Positions 10,801 through 21,268 of a DNA stretch of 64,000 nucleotides are shown one piece after another. The notes under the pieces are model-generated. The model saw only the letters and a list, made by a program, of their open reading frames with translations, was not told the origin of the DNA and searched no databases. Within the stretch, counting starts at the first letter, position 1; the number at the start of each line of letters is the position of its first letter. The stretch covers positions 156,360,006 to 156,424,005 of the forward strand of contig CM060955.1 of the NCBI GenBank assembly GCA_030765055.1, written 5' to 3'. The stretch comes from Mantis religiosa. Taxonomy: Eukaryota > Arthropoda > Insecta > Mantodea > Mantidae. The translations under genes and the position numbers were made by a program.

Positions 10801-11319
10801 AATATTGTAGAGTCAAACGTCGAGAAGTGTTCCTGAGAGGAACATACAAAATCGATAATTAATGACTAACAAATCAATATAAAAGATAATAAGGCTACAT
10901 ATTACAATGAACTGCTAATTCTGTAACATAATTACTCCTTTGTGCTTTAGTTTTAGAAATATTGCATTTAAAACAGCAAAATTTCCACTATTAACTCAGG
11001 AAATATAACAGTCCTGACGATTCCCCGCCAGATGTCACTGCGACTTGTTATAACAATCCTTCAGTAACGTGGTTATGGTGGCAATGGTGAGATGCTGACA
11101 ATTAAGGCCTGAAATTTTATTATCATATTAAGAGTATATACTAAAATATGGTAAATTTGGTCCATGAAATAAATATTTAATTATAATGTACAAATAGTAT
11201 ATAATTTAAAAGCAAAAGTCCGAAACTTAAGAGATTCACTTCTTTCACCATTTATTTATTTTAGGGCCATATTTAGCACTTTTAATGTTTAACAACAACA
11301 ATAACAATATAATAATACG

Positions 11320-11320
<1 letters not shown>
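10801..11320. other. No recognised feature
   Basis: AT-rich sequence with no recognisable coding potential or repeat. Confidence 0.4.
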
Positions 11321-11394
<74 letters not shown>

Positions 11395-12165
11395 GACTGC
11401 TACTACTACTACTACTACTACTAATAATAATAATGATAATGATGATGATGATGAAGAAGAAGAAGAAGAAGAAGAAGAAGAAGAAGAAGAAGAAGAAGAA
11501 GAAGAAGAAGAAAAGAAGAAGAAGAAGAAGAAGAAGAAGAAGAAGAAGAAAAGAAGAAGAAGAAGAAGAAGAAGAAGAAGAGAAAAGAAGAAGAAGAAGA
11601 AGAAGAAGAAGAAGAAGAAGAAGAAGAAGAGAAGAAGAAGAAGAAGAAGAAGAAGAAGAAGAAGAAAAGAAGAAGAAGAAGAGAAGAAGAAGAAGGAAGA
11701 AGAAGAAGAAGAAGAAGAAGAGAAGAAGAAGAAGAAAGAGAAGAAGAAGAAGAAGAATAAGAGAAGAAGAAAGAAGAAGAAGAAGAAGAAGAAGAAGAAG
11801 AAGAAGAGAAGAAGAAGAAGAAGAAGAAGAAGAAGAAGAAGAAGAAGAAGAAGAAGAAGAAGAAGAAGAAGAGAAGAAGAAGAAGAAGAAGAAGAAGAAG
11901 AAGAAAGAAGAAGAAGAAGAAGAAGAAGAAGAAAGAAGAAGAAGAAGAAGAAGAAGGAAGAAGAAGAAGAAGAAGAAGAAGAAGAAGAAGAAGAAGAAGG
12001 AAAGAAGAAGAAGAAGAAGAGAAGAAGAAGAAGAAGAAGAAGAAGAAGAAGAAGAAGAAGAAGAAGAAGAAGAAGAAGAAGAAGAAGAAGAAGAAGAAGA
12101 AGAAGAAGAAGAAGAAGAGAAGAAGAAGAAGAAGAAGAAGAAGAAGAAGATAGAAGAAGAATTTA
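11321..12165. repeat. Compound trinucleotide microsatellite (TAC)n(GAA)n
   Basis: About 100 bases of (TAC)n pass through short (TAA)n and (GAT)n into ~700 bases of (GAA)n, interrupted by single-base slips such as aaa or gga. The long ORFs over it on both strands (poly-Lys, poly-Glu, poly-Arg, poly-Ser) are artefacts. Confidence 0.97.
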
Positions 12166-12224
12166 AATAAATATACAAGCTAGCGTTTTAAACATGACAA
12201 AAACATTATGTTGGGTAGCAATTG

Positions 12225-12287
12225 TATAAATGTCAATAAGATGTGTTAAATATTTGGTATAAATGTCAATAAGATGTGTTAAATATT
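12225..12287. repeat. 33-bp tandem duplication
   Basis: The block starting tataaatgtcaataagatgt occurs at 12225 and again at 12258, nearly identical. Confidence 0.85.
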
Positions 12288-12558
12288 GTATATTTTACAA
12301 ATGTTTCAAGTCAACACTGGAAATTACATATTGTTATTATTTATCTGGCTATAATTTATTTCGGGTATATACATTGTATTATTTTCGCTGTCATTGCTGC
12401 GAGGTAAACAAATGCGTGGAGAGCGCGAGATAATTGTTTCCCACGTTCGCAGTTGGGCATGATTTATGGTTGGCGTTTTGCAAATAGGAAGAAGGAGGCT
12501 GGAATCTGTATCGGTTGGTGAGGAGGGGATCACAACTTGCTCGCTGCGTCTGCCGTAG

Positions 12559-12711
12559 TGTGGCGAAGGATGCCGCAGCGGGCAGTGGGTTCCGCAGCAG
12601 TGGGCCAGAACAACTCGCTGGCTTCTGGTCGCCGTGGTGCTCAGCCTTACGCTCTCGGCGGCCTTCCTCGGCTCCGAGCCGCCCACCCGCATATCGCCTA
12701 GTCCATCCTCG
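12559..12711 (+). CDS. Candidate upstream exon encoding a membrane anchor (possible 5' exon of the GT92 gene)
   Basis: In the frame of codons starting at 12574 this GC- and CpG-rich segment encodes WARTTRWLLVAVVLSL and continues hydrophobic to AAFLGSE, the profile of a signal-anchor in a type II Golgi protein, followed by a Pro/Ser-rich stem. The frame runs phase 0 into a strong splice donor (tcg|gtgagt at 12711/12712). The next plus-strand host exon with a phase 0 acceptor is the GT92 exon at 42271, and a type II anchor is what that family needs. The weak point is the start: the frame has a stop at 12556-12558 and no ATG after it. Either an earlier exon supplies the start (12558 ends in an AG), or there is an indel near the out-of-frame ATG at 12570. 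Exon identity and partner are inferences. Confidence 0.45.
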
Positions 12712-13100
12712 GTGAGTTACCTTTATTTTATTTATTTTAACCACAAAAGTGAAATACATACCAGATAGAAAAGTTACTGATTACAACCCAAAAATTCGAT
12801 ACCACGCCACAAAAGGTAGGGAAGGGTCGATACTAGTTGTTCTCCATACTCGATCACGATACCCGATACTTGCATGGAATCGACATCAAACGATACATAA
12901 AAAATTCACTCGATAATTTATCGATACTTCAGTGCTGATTCTACAATTTAAATTTTATTTTGAAATCACAAAATATTACTATCGCAAAGCCCCGAGAAAT
13001 TGTAACACTGCGGAGCGTTTTTCAAGACTTTAACATGTCCATCACTTGAAAATAATCAGGAAATGAAAAGAAAAAAAAAAAAACCTATATCCATTTTAGT
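12712..13100. other. Intron-like sequence, no recognised feature
   Basis: AT-rich sequence after the splice donor. The motif cgata recurs many times between 12825 and 12925, and an A-run lies at 13069-13083. Confidence 0.4.
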
Positions 13101-13358
13101 TAATTGATGGAAATTAATAATTTTTTCACACTAGCCGTATATAGGCTAAGGTTTTTGATAGATAGAGTCAATGTGAACAATTCAATGCCATGGCCGGGAT
13201 TTGAACCACGGATCTCCTGGTTTCCGTCCAGTTGCTCAAACTCATTGAGTTACTATGGCCAACTTGTTCTGATATTAAATTCTCCAATTGACTCATATAT
13301 CTCTCTGGTAAATCACTAGGGGCTCTCATAGCCGAGATACACCGTTTGTGGCGACTTA

Positions 13359-14327
13359 TGCCCGATTTCACCAACAGATGTTAAAATCGACGTTAACAAA
13401 TGTAACGTAACAATTGTCACAGCGCTAAACCTAATGTTAAATTACTTGCATCTCACCAACCTGTTTACTTAAAATGTTAACAAACCTGTGTTAACTCCAA
13501 GAAACTTGTAAATATCACAGTTATAGAAGCCTATGGATGATTTTCTGAACGTACTCCGATGCGCTTTTGTTTTCATTTTCGTCTGCACAAATGGTGGATG
13601 AACAAAATCATAAATAAAGCCGTGAGACAAATTTTTCATCGACGGAGAAAGAATTGTTAATTGAAATGGTGACGAAATGTAAGGATATCGTGGAAAATAA
13701 GAGGACGGATGCAGTGAATGTAAAAGAGAAAGATGTCACGTGGGAAATTATTGGAAACAAATTTAATTCAAATGCATGTGTCACTGCTACAAGCACCAAA
13801 CAACTTGTCAGTATTACGTAAATTTAAAACGAGGAGCGAAGAACAAGTGCCTTAAACGTTTCAAGACGGGAGGTGGACAATGTATTATCCATATAATTCA
13901 GTGAATTATAAAATCGCAAGGTTATTACTTGAAGCAAAGGCGAGACCGGCATATTCCTTTCGATGCATGTTCTAACCTCTCTTGTACTTCCGCAGTAACC
14001 TTCATAGCAACTTGTTTCGACAGTCTATACCTCCGTAAAACAGTTTTCTTCGGATAGTTCCTCAAAATCATTTCTCCTCATAGGCCGTACTCTATTATGA
14101 ATGCCATTTAGACGGTCTTAGATATAGCAAATAGACAACATCTGAGTTCATGCTCGCCATCTTGACTATTTACAATTGTTAAGGACTTAACATTAGAAAT
14201 TCGGCTTGTTAGTTTAACATGAGAATTAACACGAGTGTTACGCTAACACTTGTTGGTGAAATGCAATTTTTGTTTTAACTACAGCTAAACTCGTGTTAAG
14301 TCTTAAATTTGTTGGTGAAATCGGGCA
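13359..14327 (+). mobile_element. PIF/Harbinger-type DNA transposon derivative
   Basis: This 969-bp element has perfect terminal inverted repeats starting TGCCCGATTTCACCAACA at the left and ending with the reverse complement at the right. It is flanked by TTA on both sides (13356-13358 and 14328-14330), the 3-bp target duplication typical of PIF/Harbinger. It keeps a decayed Myb/SANT-like ORF but has no room for a DDE transposase, so it is a non-autonomous deletion derivative. Removing it restores the host composite element. Confidence 0.85.
13612..13885 (+). pseudogene. Myb/SANT-like DNA-binding protein of a Harbinger element, broken
   Basis: The frame from ~13621 encodes FSSTEKELLIEMVTKCKDIV, NKRTDAVNVKEKDVTWEIIG and NKFN, the pattern of the Myb/SANT-like domain that accompanies Harbinger transposases. 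After TSTKQL a one-base frameshift near 13810 is needed to continue as YYVNLKRGAKNKCLKRFK. An upstream frame also contains a stop. In intact elements this protein helps the transposase enter the nucleus and bind the element ends; here it is dead. Confidence 0.75.
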
Positions 14328-14331
14328 TTAC

Positions 14332-14715
14332 TGTTGTAAGTACTTGAGTCCCAGGGTTCATCATTTAACTCTTACTATGTTATTTAATTGATGGAAATTA
14401 ATAATTTCTTCACACTAGCCATATATAGGCTAAGGATCTTGATAGATCGAGTCAACATGAAAAATTCAATGTCATGGCCAGGATTTGAACCAGGAATCTC
14501 CTGGTTTCCGTCCAGTCGCTCTAACCCACTGAGTTACCATGGCCAACTTGCCGTCACGACGTTGAATTTTTCATGTTGACTCGATCTATCAAAGATCTTC
14601 GCCTATATATGGCTAGTGTGAAGAAATAATAAATTTCCATCAATTAACTAAAATAATAAGAGTTAAATGATGAAGCCTAGGACTCAAGTACTTACGATAG
14701 TAAGTCGCCACAAAC
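14332..14715. repeat. Long palindrome around a tRNA-like core (composite element, copy B)
   Basis: The left arm (about 14335-14505) and right arm (about 14545-14715) are reverse complements with a few mismatches and gaps. Shared blocks are gtaagtacttgagtcc, catcatttaactctta, ttcacactagccatatatag and gatcgagtcaacatgaaaaa. Between them sits a tRNA-like core in minus orientation (ggatttgaaccaggaat). The single strand could fold into a hairpin of roughly 170-190 bp. The remainder of copy B, in the opposite orientation to copy A, continues to ~14790. Confidence 0.8.
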
Positions 14716-15149
14716 GGCGTATCTCGAATGCGAGAGCCCCTAGTGGTCTACCGGGGAAATATACGAGTCAACTGGAGAATTTATTGTCAGGACAAGTTCT
14801 CTGAAAGACTGTTTAGTACAGCAAGACTCATATGTGACAAAAAAAAAAAAAAAAGTAGATTTGACCCCGAAAGAGTGAAAATGCTAGTATTTTTGAACAA
14901 AAACTAATAAAAGTGGGCTGATTTGTTTTAAATGTCTAATGTAGAGTTGAAAAAAAAATAACACTGGTTGTTTAAAGTTTCGTCTCATTAAATATGTGGA
15001 CCTATTTAATTTTATTGACAATATACAGTACTCCTAACATTATATTTTATATTGAAACTAGAAGTAGAAATTGTGGTATTGAAGCATCGAGAAAAACTGG
15101 CGATCCATCCCTAGACAAAATCTTACTGCAGAAAAAATGTACATCTTAG
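14716..15149. other. End of composite copy B, then unrecognised AT-rich sequence
   Basis: 14716-14800 is the distal part of copy B (cccctagtggtctaccgggg, gagtcaactggagaattt). The rest contains an A-run at 14840-14854 and no recognised feature. Confidence 0.5.
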
Positions 15150-15480
15150 CACACAATTGAACGAGTAGAGCCAGACTGAAAAATTTAATGTTGGAGTCGG
15201 GATTTGAACCACGGATCTCTCCCTCTTCGTGCGGTTGCTCTAAACTGCTAAGATACTATGGCCAACATGCCGACTTGACATTAAATTCTCCAACTGAGTC
15301 GTATGTTTCCCGGTAGACCACTAGGGGTTCTCATATGCTGTGAGACACACACCTTTTTGTGACGACTTACTATGCTGTAAGTACTTTAAGGCCCGGACTT
15401 TATAGTTCGGACCACTATTAGGTACAATTAATGGAAATTAATTGTTTTTTCACACTACCCGTGTGTAGGACGCATTATGA
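15150..15480 (-). mobile_element. tRNA-core composite element, copy C, running into a partial copy D
   Basis: A minus-orientation copy complete from gagtagagccagactg through a tRNA-like core (15190-15262) to ggaccactattaggtacaat and attaatgg. There a second partial copy starts (aattgttttttcacactacc), which ends at gggtagagccaga where the satellite begins. Core and arms agree with the copies at 18748-18970 and 41204-41490. Confidence 0.75.
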
Positions 15481-15481
15481 A

Positions 15482-18400
15482 AGGGTAGAGCCAGATACAG
15501 CATAGTAAGTCGCCAGTAAGGTAGTTGTCTCATGTATTTATGAGAACTCCTAGTGGTTTACTATAAAGCCCGGGTCTTAAAGTACTTACAGCATAGTAAG
15601 TCGTCATTAAGGTAGTTGTCTCATGTGTTTATGAGAACTCCTAGTGGTTTACTATAAAGCCTGGGCCTTAAAGTACTTACAGCATAGTAAGTCGCCAGTA
15701 AGGTAGTTGTCTCATGTATTTATGAGAACTCCTAGTGGTTTACTATAAAGCCCGGGTCTTAAAGTACTTACAGCATAGTAAGTCGTCATTAAGGTAGTTG
15801 TCTCATGTGTTTATGAGAACTGCTAGTGGTTTACTATAAAACCCGGGCCTTAAAGTACTTACAGCATAGTAAGTCGTCATTAAGGTAGTGGTCTCATGTG
15901 TTTATGAGAACTCCTAGTGGTTTACTATAAAGCCCGGGCCTTAAAGTACTTACAGCATAGTAAGTCGTCATTAAGGTAGTTGTCTCATGTGTTTATGAGA
16001 ACTCCTAGTGGTTTACTATAAAGCCCGGGCCTTAAAGTACTTACAGCATAGTAAGTCGTCATTAAGGTAGTTGTCTCATGTGTTTATGAGAACTCCTAGT
16101 GGTTTACTATAAAGCCCGGGCCTTAAAGTACTTACAGCATAGTAAGTCGTCATTAAGGTAGTTGTCTCATGTGTTTATGAGAACTCCTAGTGGTTTACTA
16201 TAAAGCCCGGGCCTTAAAGTACTTACAGCATAGTAAGTCGTCATTAAGATAGTTGTCTCATGTGTTTATGAGAACTCCTAGTGGTTTACTATAAAGCCCG
16301 GGCCTTAAAGTACTTACAGCATAGTAAGTCGTCATTAAGGTAGTTGTCTCATGTGTTTATGAGAACTCCTAGTGGTTTACTATAAAGCCCGGGTCTTAAA
16401 GTACTTACAACATAGTAAGTCGTTATTAAGGTAGTTGTCTCATGTGTTTATGAGAACTCCTAGTGGTTTACTATAAAGCCCGGGCCTTAAAGTACTTACA
16501 GCATAGTAAGTCGCCAGTAAGGTAGTTGTCTCATGTATTTATGAGAACTCCTAGTGGTTTACTATAAAGCCCGGGTCTTAAAGTACTTACAGCATAGTAA
16601 GTCGCCAGTAAGGTAGTTGTCTCATGTATTTATGAGAACTCCTAGTGGTTTACTATAAAGCCCGGGTCTTAAAGTACTTACAGCATAGTAAGTCGTCATT
16701 AAGGTAGTTGTCTCATGTGTTTATGAGAACTCCTAGTGGTTTACTATAAAGCCTGGGCCTTAAAGTACTTACAGCATAGTAAGTCGCCAGTAAGGTAGTT
16801 GTCTCATGTGTTTATGAGAACTGCTAGTGGTTTACTATAAAACCCGGGCCTTAAAGTACTTACAGCATAGTAAGTCGTCATTAAGGTAGTGGTCTCATGT
16901 GTTTATGAGAACTCCTAGTGGTTTACTATAAAGCCCGGGCCTTAAAGTACTTACAGCATAGTAAGTCGTCATTAAGGTAGTTGTCTCATGTGTTTATGAG
17001 AACTCCTAGTGGTTTACTATAAAGCCCGGGCCTTAAAGTACTTACAGCATAGTAAGTCGTCATTAAGGTAGTTGTCTCATGTGTTTATGAGAACTCCTAG
17101 TGGTTTACTATAAAGCCCGGGCCTTAAAGTACTTACAGCATAGTAAGTCGTCATTAAGGTAGTTGTCTCATGTGTTTATGAGAACTCCTAGTGGTTTACT
17201 ATAAAGCCCGGGCCTTAAAGTACTTACAGCATAGTAAGTCGTCATTAAGGTAGTTGTCTCATGTGTTTATGAGAACTCCTAGTGGTTTACTATAAAGCCC
17301 GGGCCTTAAAGTACTTACAGCATAGTAAGTCGTCATTAAGATAGTTGTCTCATGTGTTTATGAGAACTCCTAGTGGTTTACTATAAAGCCCGGGCCTTAA
17401 AGTACTTACAGCATAGTAAGTCGTCATTAAGGTAGTTGTCTCATGTGTTTATGAGAACTCCTAGTGGTTTACTATAAAGCCCGGGTCTTAAAGTACTTAC
17501 AACATAGTAAGTCGTTATTAAGGTAGTTGTCTCATGTGTTTATGAGAACTCCTAGTGGTTTACTATAAAGCCCGGGCCTTAAAGTACTTACAGCATAGTA
17601 AGTCGCCAGTAAGGTAGTTGTCTCATGTATTTATGAGAACTCCTAGTGGTTTACTATAAAGCCCGGGTCTTAAAGTACTTACAGCATAGTAAGTCGCCAG
17701 TAAGGTAGTTGTCTCATGTATTTATGAGAACTCCTAGTGGTTTACTATAAAGCCCGGGTCTTAAAGTACTTACAGCATAGTAAGTCGTCATTAAGGTAGT
17801 TGTCTCATGTGTTTATGAGAACTCCTAGTGGTTTACTATAAAGCCTGGGCCTTAAAGTACTTACAGCATAGTAAGTCGCCAGTAAGGTAGTTGTCTCATG
17901 TATTTATGAGAACTCCTAGTGGTTTACTATAAAGCCCGGGTCTTAAAGTACTTACAGCATAGTAAGTCGTCATTAAGGTAGTTGTCTCATGTGTTTATGA
18001 GAACTGCTAGTGGTTTACTATAAAACCCGGACCTTAAAGTACTTACAGCATAGTAAGTCGTCATTAAGGTAGTGGTCTCATGTGTTTATGAGAACTCCTA
18101 GTGGTTTACTATAAAGCCCGGGCCTTAAAGTACTTACAGCATAGTAAGTCGTCATTAAGGTAGTTGTCTCATGTGTTTATGAGAACTCCTAGTGGTTTAC
18201 TATAAAGCCCGGGCCTTAAAGTACTTACAGCATAGTAAGTCGTCATTAAGGTAGTTGTCTCATGTGTTTATGAGAACTCCTAGTGGTTTACTATAAAGCC
18301 CGGGCCTTAAAGTACTTACAGCATAGTAAGTCGTCATTAAGGTAGTTGTCTCATGTGTTTATGAGAACTCCTAGTGGTTTACTATAAAGCCCGGGCCTTA

Positions 18401-18747
18401 AAGTACTTACAGCATAGTAAGTCGTCATTAAGATAGTTGTCTCATGTGTTTATGAGAACTCCTAGTGGTTTACTATAAAGCCCGGGCCTTAAAGTACTTA
18501 CAGCATAGTAAGTCGTCATTAAGGTAGTTGTCTCATGTGTTTATGAGAACTCCTAGTGGTTTACTATAAAGCCCGGGTCTTAAAGTACTTACAACATAGT
18601 AAGTCGTTATTAAGGTAGTTGTCTCATGTGTTTATGAGAACTCCTAGTGGTTTACTATAAAGCCCGGGCCTTAAAGTACTTACAGCATAGTAAGTCGCCA
18701 GTAAGGTAGTTGTCTCATGTATTTATGAGAACTCCTAGTGGTTTACC
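15482..18747 (+). repeat. 91-bp satellite, about 36 copies, with 12-mer higher-order structure
   Basis: The unit actataaagcccgggcctta...cctagtggttt is exactly 91 bases (for example starts at 15560 and 15651) and repeats about 36 times. The same sequence occurs once in each intact composite element (for example 41227-41325), so the satellite is an expansion of that arm. At the right edge the last unit continues seamlessly into an ordinary composite copy (ggtttaccgggagaaacacg). Variant bases mark a higher-order repeat: gatag at 16248, 17340 and 18432 are 1092 bases (12 x 91) apart, and aacatag/gttatt units recur with the same spacing. The variant tgctag at 15821, 16822 and 18005 is spaced 11 and 13 units. 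Confidence 0.95.
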
Positions 18748-18970
18748 GGGAGAAACACGAGTCAGTTGGAGAATTTAATGTCATGTTGGCACGTTGGCCA
18801 TAGTAGCTCAAATGGTTAGAGCGGCTGGACCGAAACCAGAAGTTCCGTGGTTCAAATCCCGGCTATGGCACCGTATTTTTCAGTCTGGCTCTACCCTTTC
18901 ATAGTGCGTCCTACACACGGCTAGTGTGAAAGAACAATTAATTTCCATTAAATTATTTATTTGCATATTC
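18748..18970 (+). mobile_element. tRNA-core composite element, copy E (flank of the 91-bp satellite)
   Basis: Contiguous with the satellite. It carries gagtcagttggagaattt, the tRNA-like core (18797-18869), cagtctggctctaccctttc, cggctagtgtgaaa and ends aattaatttccattaa. This copy has the least decayed tRNA-like core. Confidence 0.8.
18797..18869 (+). ncRNA. tRNA-like core of the composite element (pseudo-tRNA)
   Basis: 73 nt with a perfect 7-bp acceptor stem (GCCATAG/CTATGGC), a good D arm (GCTC/GAGC), an A box (TAGCTCAAATGG) and a B box (GGTTCAAATCC). The anticodon stem has four pairs, but the base before the putative anticodon is C rather than the invariant T, and the T stem has two mismatches. 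It is therefore not a working tRNA gene, but could act as a pol III promoter. Confidence 0.65.
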
Positions 18971-19890
18971 CAAAATGTTACAATTTAACTTTAGGCTACT
19001 TTACCTTGTTGCTACCTTGGCTTACATGACACCCTGGTCTACTGCTCTGTCAGGTAGCTCTTAACCTCCATATTTCCTTGATTACTTAATTAGTCCTATT
19101 CTGCCCCCTCATCTTCCTTTTTATATTCTTTATATTTATGGCCCATTTTTCTTTTACTTTCTGCAAGAACTCATCAATACTTCTTACCTTTTTTTCCTCC
19201 CTACCCGTTAACATTTTCATAGCTGCCATCCTCTTCTCTAATTTCTCCCATTTTTCCTCCCAAACCTTTTTTATCCACATTGCAACCCCCTCGTATTCAG
19301 TTACATAGTGTTCTATGCTTTCTTTTCCCCACACAATTCACAAAGTCCCCTTTCCTTACCTCTTATTCCTCTTAGGAATATTGTTCCTGTTCTCATCCAA
19401 GCTAACCCTTCTCTCTCTTGTCTATTGCAGTAATCTACATATGCCTCTCGTCCCCAAATTATTTTTATTTGCTTGTAAGGTTGTAATGATTTCATAGTTT
19501 CTAGACTTCCCCATATTTCCTGTCTTTCTATATCTGCTATTCTACATTTTACTAATTTACCAACATCGCTTGTATTCCTTTCCTCTAATCTCCATATATC
19601 TCCCAATTCTATTTTTTCCAAAATTCTGCCCACCAACTATTTGAGTGAGTCTAATATTTTTTGGGCTGTCTCATGCATAATTTCATAATTTCCCCTTCTT
19701 CCTTGGGCAAACACCTATACCAAAATTTTATTATTCTTTCCATTACTATTCCATTTCTTCTTGTCTTTCCTAATTTTACTAAAGCTACTTGCCTAGGTGC
19801 AGATCTTGGTAAGCCTAGTAGCTCTTTAAAAAACCTTTAGCTTTGGTCCACCGTTTTGTTTACCTCTGTGCCTCCCCAGATCTCCACTGA
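18971..19890 (-). pseudogene. LINE ORF2 C-terminal fragment, minus orientation
   Basis: Two overlapping frames (19636-19313 and 19334-19086) encode the LINE C-terminus. Recognisable pieces are LGDIWRLEERN, EIWGSLETMKSLQPYKQIKI, WMRTGTIFLRGIRGKERGLC and a CELC...H zinc-knuckle-like end. They align with the plus-strand fragment at 53220-54030 (MGDLWRVEESN, EIWESIEENKSLKFYKQLKT). A frameshift separates the two frames and the catalytic domains are missing. Confidence 0.65.
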
Positions 19891-19899
19891 ACACAACAT

Positions 19900-20040
19900 G
19901 CCATTAAATTCTCCAAATGACTCGTATGTGGCAAAATGATGGAAATAATCATTTCTTCCACACTAGCCGTGTGTAGGCTAAGGTTTGAATGAGTAGAGCC
20001 AGACTGAGAAGTTCATTATTTCCATTAACACTCAATTTAG
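19900..20040 (-). mobile_element. tRNA-core composite element, deleted fragment
   Basis: Contains ccattaaattctccaaatga, ttccacactagccgtgtgta and gagtagagccagactga but lacks the tRNA-like core and the 91-bp arm. Confidence 0.6.
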
Positions 20041-21266
20041 TTTAACTAAATTTTTATACAGATACCCATTTTCGAGTTCTTTTCTGTTATTGGTTTGGAT
20101 TTTCAAATACACTTTTCCCAAATTTTAAATCTGTATCTCTTTAAATGTATGTGGACAGAAGAACAAACGAGTTTTAAAGAATTGTTTATACAGGAATACC
20201 TGTAGATAAGTCATGTGGTTCCAGGTGTCAAATATTTACGAAAAAGTCAGTGTGTACGTAGGCTGTAAACAGCATAACTCAAATGTCTAAAACTTGAATA
20301 AATAATATACATAATATTTGAGTTCAGAGTGTTCAACAAACTCCGCTATATGAAGCATTTTAGAAACATTTGATTCTCTCAAAGAATCTCTGACAATCCA
20401 GATAAATTTAAGATATTTGCAAGACAAATGAAGTGTGTATGTTGAGTTTTCTAATCATAACCTCTCGAGAAACAAGTGAATAAACAGTGACAGCACATTA
20501 AATATTGAAGAACTAAAGCCAATAATCACGGATATCTTGTTAAAAACGAAACGTTATCACAAATAAATTACATTTTATAGATATCCACGTTTTAAGGGCA
20601 GTCAAAACGGCATCCTGGGATGAAATTTCGCAAAATGAGTTATTGACAAATTAATCTTCCCTGATATTTGTAGAAGCGAATAACAATAGTTATTTTCCTG
20701 TCCCATAGTTTTAAAAGTCCTAAATAGACTAATTTTGAAAATGCTGCATGGTGTGCCACGCCCCCTATTAGCCATTTCTGACAGTGTTCTCTCCTTGGAG
20801 AATTTGTTATTTATAACAAATCTGTTATTTGTTATCCAATAACCTTATTGAAGCCATATTCCAGAGCACACCCTTATTAGCAAAGGCAGTCCTTCTTTTG
20901 TCTGCTAATATTAATCTGTGTATCTGATGTTAATTCTTCCATGCTTTGTTTAGTATGTTTTGAATAACTAGTGATGTTTTCAAGATGAGAAGAAGCAATA
21001 ATTTTGGTGTAAGAAATCGGCATGGGAACCGGTATAAACAGTTTAAGTAATCCTGATTACATAATTGAAGATTTACAACCCCTAAAATGGAAAAAACTGT
21101 GCACATGACAATATATAGACTTCGTCAAACCTAACCTCAAACATTGGCGATGAATGTGAAGTGAAAATTGGTTCTTCAAAGAAAAAATTTGGTTTCTTCA
21201 TTGTGTAATGGCAGTGATGACAACTTAACTTAAGTCAATAATTATATTAGATCAACAAGTTCTTAG
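20041..21266. other. No recognised feature
   Basis: AT-rich sequence with no ORF or repeat that I can identify. Confidence 0.4.
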
Positions 21267-21268
21267 TA

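Larger units (their letters stand above)
13103..14385 (-). mobile_element. tRNA-core composite element, copy A (interrupted by a Harbinger element)
   Basis: Minus-orientation copy of a repeat seen seven or more times here. It runs from attgatggaaattaat through ttcacactagcc, a tRNA-like core (13190-13255; reverse of a B box, ggatttgaacc), ctccaattgactc and ctaggggctctcat to gtggcgactta. There it is split by the Harbinger insertion 13359-14327 and resumes as ctgttgtaagtacttgag to about 14385. Other copies: 14332-14790, 15150-15480, 18748-18970, 19905-20040, 23230-24640 and 41204-41490. Confidence 0.75.

Noticed and set aside
11282..12178. Three long ORFs (245-298 codons) across the trinucleotide repeat
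   Set aside because: Composed of poly-Ser, poly-Lys, poly-Glu and poly-Arg runs that come directly from (GAA)n and (TAC)n.
12515..12715. 66-codon plus ORF in another frame over the candidate exon
   Set aside because: Arg/Ser-rich with no domain. The hydrophobic frame with the phase-matched donor is more plausible.
15482..18747. CRISPR-like array
   Set aside because: Units are directly adjacent 91-mers with no unique spacers, in a eukaryotic repeat context, and they match an arm of a mobile element.
18797..18869. Functional tRNA gene
   Set aside because: T stem mismatches, C in place of the invariant T before the anticodon, and the same sequence within seven or more dispersed repeat copies.
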